Assembly: GCA_029228645.1 (NCBI GenBank) | Contig: JAPTHR010000004.1 | Location: forward strand, 124,001-188,000 | Direction: 5' to 3' | Length of the DNA: 64,000 bases | Source: Gammaproteobacteria bacterium Milos-ODIII6 | GTDB taxonomy: Bacteria > Pseudomonadota > Gammaproteobacteria > Chromatiales > Chromatiaceae | In this document: positions 1-9,258 of the stretch, piece after piece | How positions within the stretch are numbered: the first letter of the stretch is position 1 | How the letters are laid out: the number at the start of each line of letters is the position of its first letter | Position numbers and translations under genes: made by a program | The notes under the pieces: generated by a model | What the model was told of the DNA's origin: nothing | Databases searched by the model: none | Seen by the model: the letters and a program-made list of their open reading frames with translations, nothing else

Positions 1-943
1 AGTACAGCAGGTTGCCATGCGACTCCCAGGCGAATACGTCACCATGCACCGCGTTGTTCTGCTCGTCCTGCGCGGACACCGCCCACAGGGCCTCCCAGGC
101 GCCGATGTCGGACCAGCCGGCATCCAGCGAGACCACGACGCAGGCGTCCCCCTCCTGCGACAGGGGCTCCATGACCGCATAGTCGATCGAGTCGGAGGGG
201 CTGTTGGCGAATGCCTCGGCATCCACGCGGAAAAAATCGAGATCGTCCTGACCATTGATATAGGCCTCGCGCACCCGCGCGAAAATCCCGGGCGCGAATC
301 GCTCGATCAGTGTCAGCCAGCGACTCGCGCGCAGCATGAAGATGCCGCTGTTCCACAAATAGCGGCCATCGCGCAGGTAGCCCTCTGCGACCTCGCGATC
401 CGGCTTTTCCACGAAGGCCTCGAGGCGGGCAGCCTGCGACGAGACCGCCTCGCCCTGGCGGATATAGCCATAGCCGGTTTGCGGGCTGTCGGGCACGATC
501 CCGAAGGTCACGACCTTGTCCGCGAGCGCCTGCGCCATGCCCTCACGCATAGCTTCCTCGAAGCGTTGCTGGTCGGCGATCACATGGTCCGCGGGCATGA
601 CCAGCAGGATCGGATCCTCTCCGGAAGCGGTCGCATGCAGCGCCGCGAGGGTGAGCGCCGGGGCGGTATTGCGCCCTACCGGCTCGAGCAGTATTCCCCC
701 CGCCGGATTGCCGCATTCGAGCAACTGGTCCGCCACCAGGAACCGGTGCGCCTCGTTGGTCACCACCATCGGCGCGGTCACACGGTATTCGGAGAGCCCT
801 TCGCAACGCCCCGCGGTGGCCTGCAACAGGGTCAACTCGTCGACCAGGGCATGGAATTGTTTTGGGAAGGCCTTGCGTGACAGGGGCCAGAGTCGGGTAC
901 CGGCACCACCCGAAAGAATCACCGGCTGCAGGACTTCAGTCAT
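1..943 (-). CDS. manC: Mannose-1-phosphate guanylyltransferase, N-terminal part (runs off the left edge)
   Basis: Reading leftward from the ATG at 943 gives about 314 residues with no stop before the window edge. The start carries the nucleotidyltransferase signature GGAGTRLWPLSR (about residues 12-23), then MPADHV and FVEKP, all typical of ManC/CpsB/AlgA enzymes that make GDP-mannose from mannose-1-phosphate and GTP. The family is usually 470-485 aa, often with a C-terminal phosphomannose isomerase domain, so the missing third should hold that. GDP-mannose feeds exopolysaccharide and LPS synthesis. The gene is not obviously co-transcribed with the chemosensory operon, whose last gene ends 118 bases upstream. 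Confidence 0.93.
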   Translation of the reverse strand, partial: MTEVLQPVILSGGAGTRLWPLSRKAFPKQFHALVDELTLLQATAGRCEGLSEYRVTAPMVVTNEAHRFLVADQLLECGNPAGGILLEPVGRNTAPALTLAALHATASGEDPILLVMPADHVIADQQRFEEAMREGMAQALADKVVTFGIVPDSPQTGYGYIRQGEAVSSQAARLEAFVEKPDREVAEGYLRDGRYLWNSGIFMLRASRWLTLIERFAPGIFARVREAYINGQDDLDFFRVDAEAFANSPSDSIDYAVMEPLSQEGDACVVVSLDAGWSDIGAWEALWAVSAQDEQNNAVHGDVFAWESHGNLLY

Positions 944-1061
944 GTTGGCTCAATTAACTCCTCGGGGGCCGTGCGGCGACGGCATTAGAACAACGCCACC
1001 ACGGCCGGTCAAACAATCTCGCAATATCGGCCGACAGCCTGATGTTTGCACATTCAGGGCA

Positions 1062-1358
1062 TCAGGCAAGCGCAAAAAGCTTGTCGAAATTGGCGAGCTG
1101 TAGAATCTCGCGTACCTTCTCGTTTCCGTTGCGCAACTCGACCACGCTCCTGGGGCGCGCATGCCCGCGCAGTTGGAGCAGCATTCCCAGGGCAGCACTG
1201 TCCAGAAACTCGGTCGCCGCCAGATCGATCACGAATTGCCGCTCCCCCCGGGGCTCTTCCTGGTAGGCATCGAGAAACTCCCGATGCAGCAGGTAATCGA
1301 ACCGGCCCTGAACCGAGATCGTCACCGTGTCGCCTTGCTGTTGCCTGACAATAGCCAT
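1062..1358 (-). CDS. STAS-domain (anti-anti-sigma type) protein
   Basis: This 98-aa protein is a single STAS domain. A beta strand leads into FVIDLAATEFLDSAALGMLL, where the Ser of D-S-A is the residue that is reversibly phosphorylated in SpoIIAA-like proteins. It is the last gene of the chemosensory operon, 37 bases after cheB. A second STAS gene lies at 4594-5004 in the same operon. No partner anti-sigma kinase is visible, so the partner may be a kinase encoded elsewhere or a Che protein. The family is clear; the role is inference. Confidence 0.85.
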   Translation of the reverse strand: MAIVRQQQGDTVTISVQGRFDYLLHREFLDAYQEEPRGERQFVIDLAATEFLDSAALGMLLQLRGHARPRSVVELRNGNEKVREILQLANFDKLFALA

Positions 1359-1395
1359 TTCCCGTTCAACCCCTGGAACTGGATCTCACCTGCGG

Positions 1396-2511
1396 TTAAC
1401 GGCCGCACTGAGCCGATGTTGATCCCGGCGCGACGATGATTTCCTCGAGGCGCGCCCCGATGCGCGCGAGCGCAAGCACCTCGTCGGCAAATCCACGCTT
1501 GACCACTTCACCGGGCATGCCCCAGACCACGCTGGACTTCTCGTCCTGGGCGATGACCGTGCCGCCAGCCGCCCGCAGTTCTCCCATGCCTTCGGCACCA
1601 TCGCTCCCCATACCGGTGAGGATGACCCCAATGCTGTTGCCGCCGGCGCTCTGGACCAGCGAGCGCAGCATGACGTCCACCGAGGGCTTGTGACGGTTTA
1701 CCGGTGCGCCATCGTTGAGGCGGCACTGGTAGCGACTCCCACTGCGATCCACCAGCAAATGACGGTCGCCCGGGGCGATATAGACATGCCCGGGCAGGAT
1801 GGTCTGACCGTCGTCTGCCTGGCTCACGCGCAGCGCGGTAATGCCATCCACCCGCCTGGCAAAGGACTGACTGAATGCGGCCGGGATATGCTGGGACACC
1901 ACAATCGCTGCCGGCAGATCGCCCGGCAACTCCGCCAGGACTTCCTTGATTGCCTCGGTACCCCCGGTCGAGGCGCCGATAGCGATGATCGGAAAGGCCG
2001 CCGGGATATGCCGTGGCGCGGGTTTTCTGGATAACACCGCGTCGGCGGATAATCTTTCCATCGCATCACCCGCCGGCGCCCGCAGAACCCGCCTTTCGAG
2101 CGCGCGAACACGCGCCCCGGCGGCCGTTCTGACCTTGGCGACAATCTCCTCGGCGTACTCCGCCAGGCCCTCGGCAATATCCAGTTTGGGCTTGGCGACG
2201 AAATCAACCGCGCCATACTCCAGCGCCCGCAGGGTCACCTCCGCACCCGCCACCGTCAACGAGGAGACCATCACCACCGGCATGGGACGCAGGCGCATCA
2301 GGTTACCCAGGAAGGTCACCCCGTCCATGCGTGGCATCTCCACATCGAGGGTCAGCACGTCGGGATTGAGTTGTTTTATCTTGTCGCGCGCGATGTAGGG
2401 GTCCGGCGCGCTGCCCACTACCTCGATGTCCGGTGTCTCGGCAAAGATCGAGGTGAGCACCTGGCGGACGAGGGCGGAGTCGTCGACGATAAGTACCCGT
2501 ATCTTTTTCAT
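1396..2511 (-). CDS. cheB: Chemotaxis response regulator protein-glutamate methylesterase CheB
   Basis: CheB removes methyl groups from chemoreceptor glutamates when phosphorylated by CheA. Residues 1-120 form a receiver domain with the acidic pair DD at 10-11 and phospho-acceptor Asp56 in TLDVEMPRMDG. The C-terminal esterase shows GASTGGTEAI (nucleophilic Ser), VVSQHIPAAF (His) and LTGMGSDGAEGM (Asp). I take the ATG at 2511, giving 371 aa, because the frame upstream is only antisense-like sequence inside cheD. It follows cheD by 16 bases. Confidence 0.96.
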   Translation of the reverse strand: MKKIRVLIVDDSALVRQVLTSIFAETPDIEVVGSAPDPYIARDKIKQLNPDVLTLDVEMPRMDGVTFLGNLMRLRPMPVVMVSSLTVAGAEVTLRALEYGAVDFVAKPKLDIAEGLAEYAEEIVAKVRTAAGARVRALERRVLRAPAGDAMERLSADAVLSRKPAPRHIPAAFPIIAIGASTGGTEAIKEVLAELPGDLPAAIVVSQHIPAAFSQSFARRVDGITALRVSQADDGQTILPGHVYIAPGDRHLLVDRSGSRYQCRLNDGAPVNRHKPSVDVMLRSLVQSAGGNSIGVILTGMGSDGAEGMGELRAAGGTVIAQDEKSSVVWGMPGEVVKRGFADEVLALARIGARLEEIIVAPGSTSAQCGR

Positions 2512-2527
2512 CTGTTGCCGTCCATGG

Positions 2528-3172
2528 TCAAAACAGTTCGATATCACCCTGCTCGGGCTCCTGACGAATCCGCTTGCGGTAGTCGTCCTCGCGTCTGACC
2601 AGCGTGTCGTTGTGCATGTGACGCAGGCGTTTGACCAGGGCCCGGCCAGTCGCAGGAAAGTAGACCACCTTGCGCGGGTAAATATCCCCCACATCATCCG
2701 ACAACAGCGGGATGCCCTCAGTAGCCAGATACTCGCGCACGAAGCGGATGTTGCGCAGACCGACATCACTCAGCTTGTGCAGGATACGCCCCCCACCAAA
2801 GACCTTCGCCTCGAGGTTCTGCTTTTTGCCGCCCTGCTTGAGAATGTCGTTGATCATGTGCTCCATCGCGAAGTTGCCATACCGCGTCGCCAGGCTGACC
2901 GGCTCGTTCGGATCCTGTGCATCCAAAGCCCCGGAACCGCCAGCGGGCAGCATGAAATGGTTCATGCCGCCGATACCAAGCTTGCGGTCGCGGATACAGG
3001 CCGATATGCAGGAACCCAGCACCGTGGTGATCAGCTCGTTCTCAGGGGTAACGTAGTACTCACCGGGCAGTATCCTGGCAGCCACACACTGATGGGTCTT
3101 GTGCCAGTAGCGCTGGATATGGTTGAAACCGGGCGGCGGCCTGCCGAGGTCTGCGCGTGGGTTGGCAAACAT
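2528..3172 (-). CDS. cheD: Chemoreceptor glutamine deamidase CheD
   Basis: CheD deamidates specific glutamines of methyl-accepting proteins and in some species partners with CheY-P phosphatases. The 214-aa protein has LGSCISACIRD with catalytic Cys55 and GGMNHFMLP with His72; the 17-residue spacing equals that known for Thermotoga CheD (C27/H44). Its start overlaps the cheR stop as TGATG, so the two genes are translationally coupled. The last residues, GDIELF, nearly repeat the tail NIELF of the CheZ-like protein two genes upstream, which hints at a shared docking partner. Confidence 0.95.
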   Translation of the reverse strand: MFANPRADLGRPPPGFNHIQRYWHKTHQCVAARILPGEYYVTPENELITTVLGSCISACIRDRKLGIGGMNHFMLPAGGSGALDAQDPNEPVSLATRYGNFAMEHMINDILKQGGKKQNLEAKVFGGGRILHKLSDVGLRNIRFVREYLATEGIPLLSDDVGDIYPRKVVYFPATGRALVKRLRHMHNDTLVRREDDYRKRIRQEPEQGDIELF

Positions 3173-4014
3173 CAGCCGATTTTCCGGTAGACGGTCTTGC
3201 CGACGCTTTCGAAGCGGCCGCTCAAGCGCTGCAGAAATTCCGAGTGACCGACGAACAGAAAACCGCCGGGCTTGAGTACGTCCGCAAACCGGTCCACCAG
3301 TTTCGCCTTCGCCTCCCTGTCGAAATAGATCAGCACGTTGCGACAGAAAACGATGTCCTTTGGATCCTGGTGCCAGGGCTGCATCAGATTGAGCACACCG
3401 AACTCGACCCGCTCGCGCAAAGCGGGTTTGATACGCACCAGCCCCTGCTGACCACCCGTGCCTTTCAGGAACCAGCGCCTGAGTCGTTGCGGCGACAGCT
3501 TGCCGACGCGATCCGCGGCATACACCCCGCGTTCTGCACTGGAAACGACGTTGGAATCGATGTCGGTCGCGTGGATATCGACCTGCCAGCCGCGCAGGGC
3601 TGCCTCCATCTCGCCCAGGGTCATGCCCAGGGAGTAGGGCTCCTCGCCGGTGGAACACCCGGCTGACCATAGGCTGATGCAACGGTCTTGGGCCTGCTGC
3701 TGACGAGCCGGTATCGCCACCTCGCGGAGAAACTCGAAATGATGATTCTCGCGGAAGAAGTCGGTCAGGTTGGTGGTCAGCGCGTTGATCAAGTGGGTTG
3801 TCTCGTCCGGATCCTCGCCGCTGTCGAGGTAGTCACAGTAAGACGAGAAACTCGGAAGCCCGAGCGCGCGCACGCGCCGAACCAGGCGCGCATAGAACAT
3901 GTCGAACTTTTCGTCGCTGGCGACGATCCCGGTCCGGGCGTTCGAGAACCGCCGCAGGTAGTCGAAATCCTTGCGGGTAAAAAGGAACTCCCTGTCCTGT
4001 AAGGCCTGACTCAT
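3172..4014 (-). CDS. cheR: Chemotaxis protein methyltransferase CheR
   Basis: CheR uses S-adenosylmethionine to methylate receptor glutamates. The 280-aa length is typical. An N-terminal helical domain is followed by the SAM-binding core with LWSAGCSTGEEPYSLGM, then DIHATDIDS, DIVFCRNVLIYFD and FLFVGHSE, the standard CheR motifs. It starts directly after the stop of the CheZ-like gene (no intergenic base) and overlaps cheD, so it sits in the middle of a tightly packed operon. Confidence 0.96.
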   Translation of the reverse strand: MSQALQDREFLFTRKDFDYLRRFSNARTGIVASDEKFDMFYARLVRRVRALGLPSFSSYCDYLDSGEDPDETTHLINALTTNLTDFFRENHHFEFLREVAIPARQQQAQDRCISLWSAGCSTGEEPYSLGMTLGEMEAALRGWQVDIHATDIDSNVVSSAERGVYAADRVGKLSPQRLRRWFLKGTGGQQGLVRIKPALRERVEFGVLNLMQPWHQDPKDIVFCRNVLIYFDREAKAKLVDRFADVLKPGGFLFVGHSEFLQRLSGRFESVGKTVYRKIG

Positions 4015-4575
4015 TTAGAACAGTTCGATGTTGTCTTCTTCGCGTGCAGGCGGCAGCTGCTGCGCCGCCAGCAGGGCTTGCTCGACGCTGGCGCCGGCAA
4101 GCAGCGCGTCGAACATCTGCTGCTCGCCGGACAGGGTGTAGCGTTGGCGTATCTGCTGCTGCAGCCGGTGCCACTCGCCCGGGTTGTACAAGCGCGCCGG
4201 CTCGGCCACGAGTCCGCCGAGCTGGCCGAGTGCCTCGCGCACATGATCGAGGCGCTGCGACAGCCGATCGTAGAACTGAAACGCCACGATGCTCTGCTGC
4301 ATACCGGCGCGCACCTGCTCACACTGTTCCAGGATGGCATCGTTGGCGGCCCCGTCGGGCGCATCCTCCGCCCCGACCAGCTCGCTGATCCGCTCCACGT
4401 TGCCAACCATGCCGGTGAAGGAGGAACTCAGGGACTCCACCGAATCCTCGCCCTCATGCATCGCCATGCTGATCTGGGCGATTGCCAGATCGAGCATGCG
4501 CACCGTCTCCGAGACCTGGCTCCAATCCAGATCCGGCGAACTGCTCGTCGAAGTCAAACCCCGGTCCGGGTTCAT
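4015..4575 (-). CDS. CheZ-like helical protein, candidate CheY-P phosphatase
   Basis: This 186-aa protein is predicted nearly all helical and is not an obvious standard Che protein. Residues 98-109 (AFQFYDRLSQRL) carry a D-x3-Q pair, Asp103 and Gln107. This matches in spacing and setting the catalytic D143/Q147 of E. coli CheZ, which lies in QDFQDLTGQ. The C-terminus is acidic then NIELF; CheZ also ends in an acidic segment plus hydrophobic residues that bind CheY. No other CheZ, CheC or CheX is visible in this operon, so the slot for a CheY-P phosphatase is open. It is encoded between a STAS gene and cheR. Identity as a phosphatase is inference. Confidence 0.72.
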   Translation of the reverse strand: MNPDRGLTSTSSSPDLDWSQVSETVRMLDLAIAQISMAMHEGEDSVESLSSSFTGMVGNVERISELVGAEDAPDGAANDAILEQCEQVRAGMQQSIVAFQFYDRLSQRLDHVREALGQLGGLVAEPARLYNPGEWHRLQQQIRQRYTLSGEQQMFDALLAGASVEQALLAAQQLPPAREEDNIELF

Positions 4576-4593
4576 GCCGCTCTCCTGCTCACT

Positions 4594-5004
4594 TCACGAT
4601 ACATCCAGGGAATGATCCAGCATGAGCGCCTTGTGCAGACCCATGCGACCAGCCGCCCTGGCAAGCACATCGGAGGGATTGATCCAGTAAACCTTGTCCG
4701 CCCTTTGCTGCATGTCTCTGACGAAGGCCGTCATCAACTGCAGGCCGGCGCCATCGATCATTTCGACCGCATTGCCGTCGATCGCGATACTCCCGCCGGC
4801 ATTCAACCAGCGGCTCAGTTCGGCGTGAAACTCACCGACCTCCACGATGGTCAGGTGATCCGGAAGCACTAACACGTCGCGTTGCGCTTCAGCCGAACTG
4901 GAATAAAGACCCATCCGATCCGGAGGAACGGACGGGATATCCCCAAACGCCTCGTCCTCTGAACCCACCGGGTGGCCATGCGACATATCTGGTTCGCTCT
5001 TCAT
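4594..5004 (-). CDS. STAS-domain protein of the chemosensory operon
   Basis: The 136-aa protein has a disordered N-terminus of about 40 residues, then a STAS fold: VLVLPDHLTIVEVGEFHAEL, SIAIDGNAVEMIDGAGLQLM and a C-terminal helix. The position of the usual phospho-Ser in the D-S-A/G motif is Asp (IDGAG), so it resembles MlaB-like or permanently charged STAS forms more than the Ser-containing one at 1062-1358. Its ATG overlaps the cheW stop (ATGA), so it is coupled to CheW translation. Function unknown; in-operon signalling is inferred. Confidence 0.82.
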   Translation of the reverse strand: MKSEPDMSHGHPVGSEDEAFGDIPSVPPDRMGLYSSSAEAQRDVLVLPDHLTIVEVGEFHAELSRWLNAGGSIAIDGNAVEMIDGAGLQLMTAFVRDMQQRADKVYWINPSDVLARAAGRMGLHKALMLDHSLDVS

Positions 5005-5543
5005 CCGATATCGCCCCGACTGTGATCGTCAGCAAAGTCCCCAGCGGCTGCAGCCGGCAGCTCCTGGACAGCGGCATCCTCCAGGAGGCGTTCGACGTCC
5101 AATACCAGCAGCATGCCCCCCTCGATGGAAACCATGCCGGCCAGGATCCCACTTGCGACGCCCAGCGCGGCGTTGGGAGGCGCCTTGATTTCGCTCGCTT
5201 TGCTATCCAGGACATCAGAGACCGCATCCACCACCAGGCCAACCAGCTGCTGGCCCGCGGTCCCCTCGAGCGACACGATGATCACTACCGTGGTAGGGCC
5301 ATAGCCCGGCGCCTGCGCGCCCAGGCGCACCCGCAGATCCAGCACCGGCACCATGGTGCCGCGAAGATCCAGTACCCCTCTGACCGCCCCGGGCGCATCC
5401 GGGATTGTTCTGACACCCTCCCAGCGGCGAATCTCCCTTACCTTGAGGATGTCGATGCCAAAGGCATCAGCCTCCAGCTGAAAGACCAGAAACTGTGCGT
5501 TTGCTTGCGCTGTGGCCGCGCCCGTCTGCTGTGCCTGCATCAC
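5001..5543 (-). CDS. cheW: Chemotaxis coupling protein CheW (first copy)
   Basis: CheW joins chemoreceptors to the kinase CheA. The 180-aa protein shows FLVFQLEADAFGIDILKVREI near the N-terminus, then IPDAPGAVRGVLDLRGTMVPVLDLR, the standard CheW core. A 15-residue N-terminal extension and an Ala/Asp-rich C-terminal extension are present. It is 7 bases downstream of the chemoreceptor and overlaps the following STAS gene, and is one of two CheW genes flanking the receptor, which suggests two coupling surfaces or assembly variants. Confidence 0.94.
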   Translation of the reverse strand: MMQAQQTGAATAQANAQFLVFQLEADAFGIDILKVREIRRWEGVRTIPDAPGAVRGVLDLRGTMVPVLDLRVRLGAQAPGYGPTTVVIIVSLEGTAGQQLVGLVVDAVSDVLDSKASEIKAPPNAALGVASGILAGMVSIEGGMLLVLDVERLLEDAAVQELPAAAAGDFADDHSRGDIG

Positions 5544-5550
5544 GCTTTCC

Positions 5551-8500
5551 TCAAGCGGCGACCCGCCCCTCCACCCTGTGCAGCAGCATCACGATCTCGT
5601 CGGAGAGTTGCTCGATCTCGGCGAAACGACTCTCCGCCTGGGCATATTTGCCCGCTTCCTTGAGAGCGATGATGTCGCGAATCACGGCGTGCAGTTGCTC
5701 GTGGCTCTTTTCCATGCGCTGCATCTCGGGGATGTGGCCGTAGGTCGCCATACCGGCGTGGTACAACCACTTGCCCAGCACACAGTCGCGGTGCGATACC
5801 GCCTCCGCATGGGTGAGAGACTGCTTTCCATCGAGAAAATCGCGAATCCGCTGGCGCCACGCCAGATGCGCGGTGCGCGCCTTGAAAAAGTCGAGGGTCG
5901 CGTCTTCACCCGCGTCGGCGCACAAAGCCTGATCGCGATCATCGCCCGATGCGATGCGCGCAGCCGCTGGTTGCAAAAGATGGAAGAAGGCAATCCCCTG
6001 CTCCATCTCCTGCGCCTTTTCGTACAGCGAAGCCGACGCCGAAGAGGTTTCTTCGGCGAGGGCCGCATTCTGCTGGGTGCCTTCGTCCATGGCGGTGATC
6101 GCAAGGTTCACCTGATCGATACCGGCTGCCTGTTGCGCACTGGCGGTTGCGATCTCCGCCACGATATCACCGACCTTTTTGACCCCCAGAACGATCTCAT
6201 CCAGGGTCGCGCCGGACTCGTTGACCAGCTCACTGCCGACCTCGACCTTGGCAACGCTGTCCTGGATCAGCTCCTTGATCTCCTTGGCCGCCTCGGCGGA
6301 GCGCGAGGCAAGATTGCGCACCTCGGTGGCAACCACCGCAAAACCACGCCCCTGTTCGCCGGCGCGCGCCGCCTCGACGGAGGCGTTCAGTGCCAGCAGG
6401 TTGGTCTGGAAGGCGATGTCGTCGATAACACCGATGATCTCGGCGATGCGGGACGACGCGGTATCGATATCCGCCATCGCGGCGACCGCGCTGGCGACCA
6501 CATCTCCCCCTTTTTCGGCCAGCTGCCGGGCGCTCACCGAAAGCTGCCTGGCCTGTTGGGCATTGTTGGCATTCTCGCGCACCGTGACCGTAAGCTCTTC
6601 CATCGAAGAAGCGGTTTCCTGGAGCGCGCTGGCCTGCTGCTCGGTGCGCGAAGAGAGATGATTATTGCCTGAGGTGATCTCGTCCGAGGCGGTATGCACG
6701 CTCCTGGCGATGGCATTCAGCTGTTCGAGTGTCTGCGACACCTTCCTCAGGGTATTGTTGACCGCATCCTTGATGCGTCCATAGGCCCCCTGGTAGCTCC
6801 CCTCCATGGGACGTGTGAAATCGCCTCCGGACATCCGCTGCAGAGTGGTCTCGACCTCCTGCACGACATGCTGCAGATCGTCGAGCAGCGCGTTGATGCC
6901 CAGGCCGATATGGCGGAAGAAACCCTGCTTGTCGTCGAGTTGCACCCGCTCGCCGAGATTGCCACTGCAAGCCGTGGCCACCAGCGCTTCCAGTTCCTGT
7001 TCGATCGCCACCTCACGGGTGCGGTCGAGCCACTCCACTGCCGTTCCAAGACGCGTGCCATGCGCATCGACCACAGGATTGGCAATGAAGCGGAAGGTTC
7101 GCCCACCAACATGCAATTCCGAGCGGAAGGTGTCCTGCATGGCGGCGACGATGCGCTGCTGGTGGGCCGGATTCCTGTGGAAGACATCGATATTCGCGCC
7201 GACCAGATCATCGACCCGGAAATCGGGCAGGTCCGTGCGGATATCGCTTTCGGCCTGCTCGAACATCGCGCGCAGGGTATCGTTCATGTAGATGATGTTG
7301 TTGTCGGTGTCGGCCATCATCACGCAGCTGGACACGTTATCCAGCGCGGACCGAATACGCAGGTTCTCGAGCGCCTGTTGTTGCGCCTGCTCTCTGGCCT
7401 GGGTCTCCGAGCGCTCCGCTTTGCGCACCGCGGTGAGATCCTTCCACTCGACCACCATGGCGACGCGTTCGCCCTCGGCGTCGAACACCGGATTGACGAT
7501 CAATTCCAGAACCCGCTCGCCGATCTGCAGTTCCGCCTGGTGGGTCCCGTTGAGCCGATCCAGCATACTGCGCTGGTGCTCGGGCCGGGCATGGAACAGG
7601 TCGATGTTCTGCCCCAGGATGTGGTCCGCATCGAACCCGGGCAAGACCGCCTTGAGGTCATCCTCCGCTTCGCGGAACATCTCCTGGACCGCCCTGTTCA
7701 TGAAGACGATGTTGTAATCCTCATCGGCAATCATCACGTGCGTGCTGGCGGCATCCAGCGCCGTGCGCGTGCGGATACCCTCCTCTGCCAGGCGGCGATT
7801 ATCGACCAGCTCGAAGCCCGCTTTGATCTGCACCGCACGCATGGACTGCAGCACTTCGCCCACAGCGCCCCGGTGACGTATCTCGAACCAATCGAAGTAA
7901 TCGCCCTCGAGCAGGCGATTCAACTTTTCGCTGCCCTCGTCCAGGGGCGCGATCACATGTCTTGTCATAAGCCAGGATGCAGCCACGACCACGCCCAGGA
8001 TCGCCGTCAGGGTGGCGTGCAGGAAGGTGCGCTCGACGCCGCTCTCGAGCATCAACATCAGCGCCAGCACCATCGCTGCCATCAGGCCACCGGCGAGCAG
8101 CAGGATCCGCTCCAGGGTCCAGAGACTCAGCGTACTTGCCGTGCCCTTGTGCGATGTCTGGCCAGCGCGTATCGCGGCGTAGTGATCCTGTGCCGCAAGC
8201 TTCTCACTCTCGCTGACGGCGGTTCGCACGGACATGAATCCCAGTGAACCATCCGCCTGGGTGATTGGCGTGACGTTGGCCCTGACCCAGTAGTGATCGC
8301 CGGCCTTGGTGCGGTTTTTGATGATCCCGGTCCAGGTATCTCCGCCCTGCAGGGTGTCCCAGAGGTCCGCGAAGATCTCCGCTGGCATATCCGGGTGACG
8401 CACGATGTTGTGACTTTTCCCGATCAGCTCCTCCTCGCAGAAACCGCTGACCCTGGCAAAGTCCGGATTGACGTAACTGATCAAACCCTTTGCATCGGTC

Positions 8501-8568
8501 TTGCTGACCAGGACTGTCTCTTTCGGGAAGGATATTTCCCGGTCACTGACCGGTTGGTTTATTTTCAT
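5551..8568 (-). CDS. Methyl-accepting chemotaxis protein with three PAS domains and a C-terminal CZB domain
   Basis: The 1005-aa receptor begins with an Aer-like PAS domain (about 20-130; [27 protein letters not shown]). Two membrane helices (about 150-215) follow, then two further PAS domains (about 270-385 and 400-505; both with VMxADxDxNIxxMN), a HAMP-like linker and the signalling hairpin (about 610-850) with [15 protein letters not shown]. The last 110 residues are a chemoreceptor zinc-binding domain: His901, His926-x2-Cys929 in [10 protein letters not shown], and His956. The architecture has no periplasmic ligand domain, so it probably senses redox, FAD/haem-linked or cytoplasmic signals, with CZB responding to zinc or hypochlorite. 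Only the domain assignment is seen; the stimulus is inference. Confidence 0.95.
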   Translation of the reverse strand: MKINQPVSDREISFPKETVLVSKTDAKGLISYVNPDFARVSGFCEEELIGKSHNIVRHPDMPAEIFADLWDTLQGGDTWTGIIKNRTKAGDHYWVRANVTPITQADGSLGFMSVRTAVSESEKLAAQDHYAAIRAGQTSHKGTASTLSLWTLERILLLAGGLMAAMVLALMLMLESGVERTFLHATLTAILGVVVAASWLMTRHVIAPLDEGSEKLNRLLEGDYFDWFEIRHRGAVGEVLQSMRAVQIKAGFELVDNRRLAEEGIRTRTALDAASTHVMIADEDYNIVFMNRAVQEMFREAEDDLKAVLPGFDADHILGQNIDLFHARPEHQRSMLDRLNGTHQAELQIGERVLELIVNPVFDAEGERVAMVVEWKDLTAVRKAERSETQAREQAQQQALENLRIRSALDNVSSCVMMADTDNNIIYMNDTLRAMFEQAESDIRTDLPDFRVDDLVGANIDVFHRNPAHQQRIVAAMQDTFRSELHVGGRTFRFIANPVVDAHGTRLGTAVEWLDRTREVAIEQELEALVATACSGNLGERVQLDDKQGFFRHIGLGINALLDDLQHVVQEVETTLQRMSGGDFTRPMEGSYQGAYGRIKDAVNNTLRKVSQTLEQLNAIARSVHTASDEITSGNNHLSSRTEQQASALQETASSMEELTVTVRENANNAQQARQLSVSARQLAEKGGDVVASAVAAMADIDTASSRIAEIIGVIDDIAFQTNLLALNASVEAARAGEQGRGFAVVATEVRNLASRSAEAAKEIKELIQDSVAKVEVGSELVNESGATLDEIVLGVKKVGDIVAEIATASAQQAAGIDQVNLAITAMDEGTQQNAALAEETSSASASLYEKAQEMEQGIAFFHLLQPAAARIASGDDRDQALCADAGEDATLDFFKARTAHLAWRQRIRDFLDGKQSLTHAEAVSHRDCVLGKWLYHAGMATYGHIPEMQRMEKSHEQLHAVIRDIIALKEAGKYAQAESRFAEIEQLSDEIVMLLHRVEGRVAA

Positions 8569-8722
8569 CGAGTGGCTCGCATGTTCTGGTGGCAGCGCTC
8601 GCGGGCGTTGCAGGCATTCATTGCTACCCCGATGTCATCGGCCATGCTTGAGAGGACTTGAGAATTGCGCTCGATCCGGAAGGACTTTCAGCCGGCGCGG
8701 ACAGGCCGCAATGGCAGGCTCA

Positions 8723-9250
8723 TCAGGCGCGTGGGGAGGCGGCCTCGGGTTCGCCCTCGTCCGAGTTGGAGCGGGCCAGGGCATCGAGGTCCAGGAGCAT
8801 CAACATGCCGTGCTCGAGGGTTGCAAGCCCTTGCAGATACTGGGTCGGCACACTGTGATCGAACCGGGGGGTAGGGCCTATTTGCTCATCCTGCAGCGCA
8901 AGCACATCGGAGACCGATTCGACCACCAGGCCCATCGACCTCGCATCGGCAGAGGATCCGGTCCGCACGATGATCACGACCGTCTCGCGTGTATATTCCA
9001 ACGCCGCCAGGCCAAACCATCGCCGCAAGTCATACACCGGGACGATGTTGCCGCGCAGGTTGACCACGCCGCACATGTGCGCCGGGGTATTCGGGACCCG
9101 CGTCGCCGCCTCCCAAGCACGGATCTCCTGCACCCGCAGAATGCTTACCCCGTACTGCTCGCCGTTCAGAAGGAAGGTCAGGTACTGGCTACCCTGTTCG
9201 TCCGCCATGGGCTCCTGAGCTTCGATACCTGCAGCGCTGCCGTGATGCAT
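8723..9250 (-). CDS. cheW: Chemotaxis coupling protein CheW (second copy)
   Basis: A 175-aa CheW with YLTFLLNGEQYGVSILRVQEI and VPNTPAHMCGVVNLRGNIVPVYDLR. I keep the ATG at 9250 because AGGAG lies a suitable distance before it. The gene follows cheA by 8 bases and is separated from the receptor gene by 154 bases, the largest gap within the operon. Confidence 0.94.
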   Translation of the reverse strand: MHHGSAAGIEAQEPMADEQGSQYLTFLLNGEQYGVSILRVQEIRAWEAATRVPNTPAHMCGVVNLRGNIVPVYDLRRWFGLAALEYTRETVVIIVRTGSSADARSMGLVVESVSDVLALQDEQIGPTPRFDHSVPTQYLQGLATLEHGMLMLLDLDALARSNSDEGEPEAASPRA

Positions 9251-9258
9251 CCTGGCTC

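Noticed and set aside
6694..8247. 517-codon plus-strand frame opposite the chemoreceptor
   Set aside because: Shadow of the receptor; no motifs.
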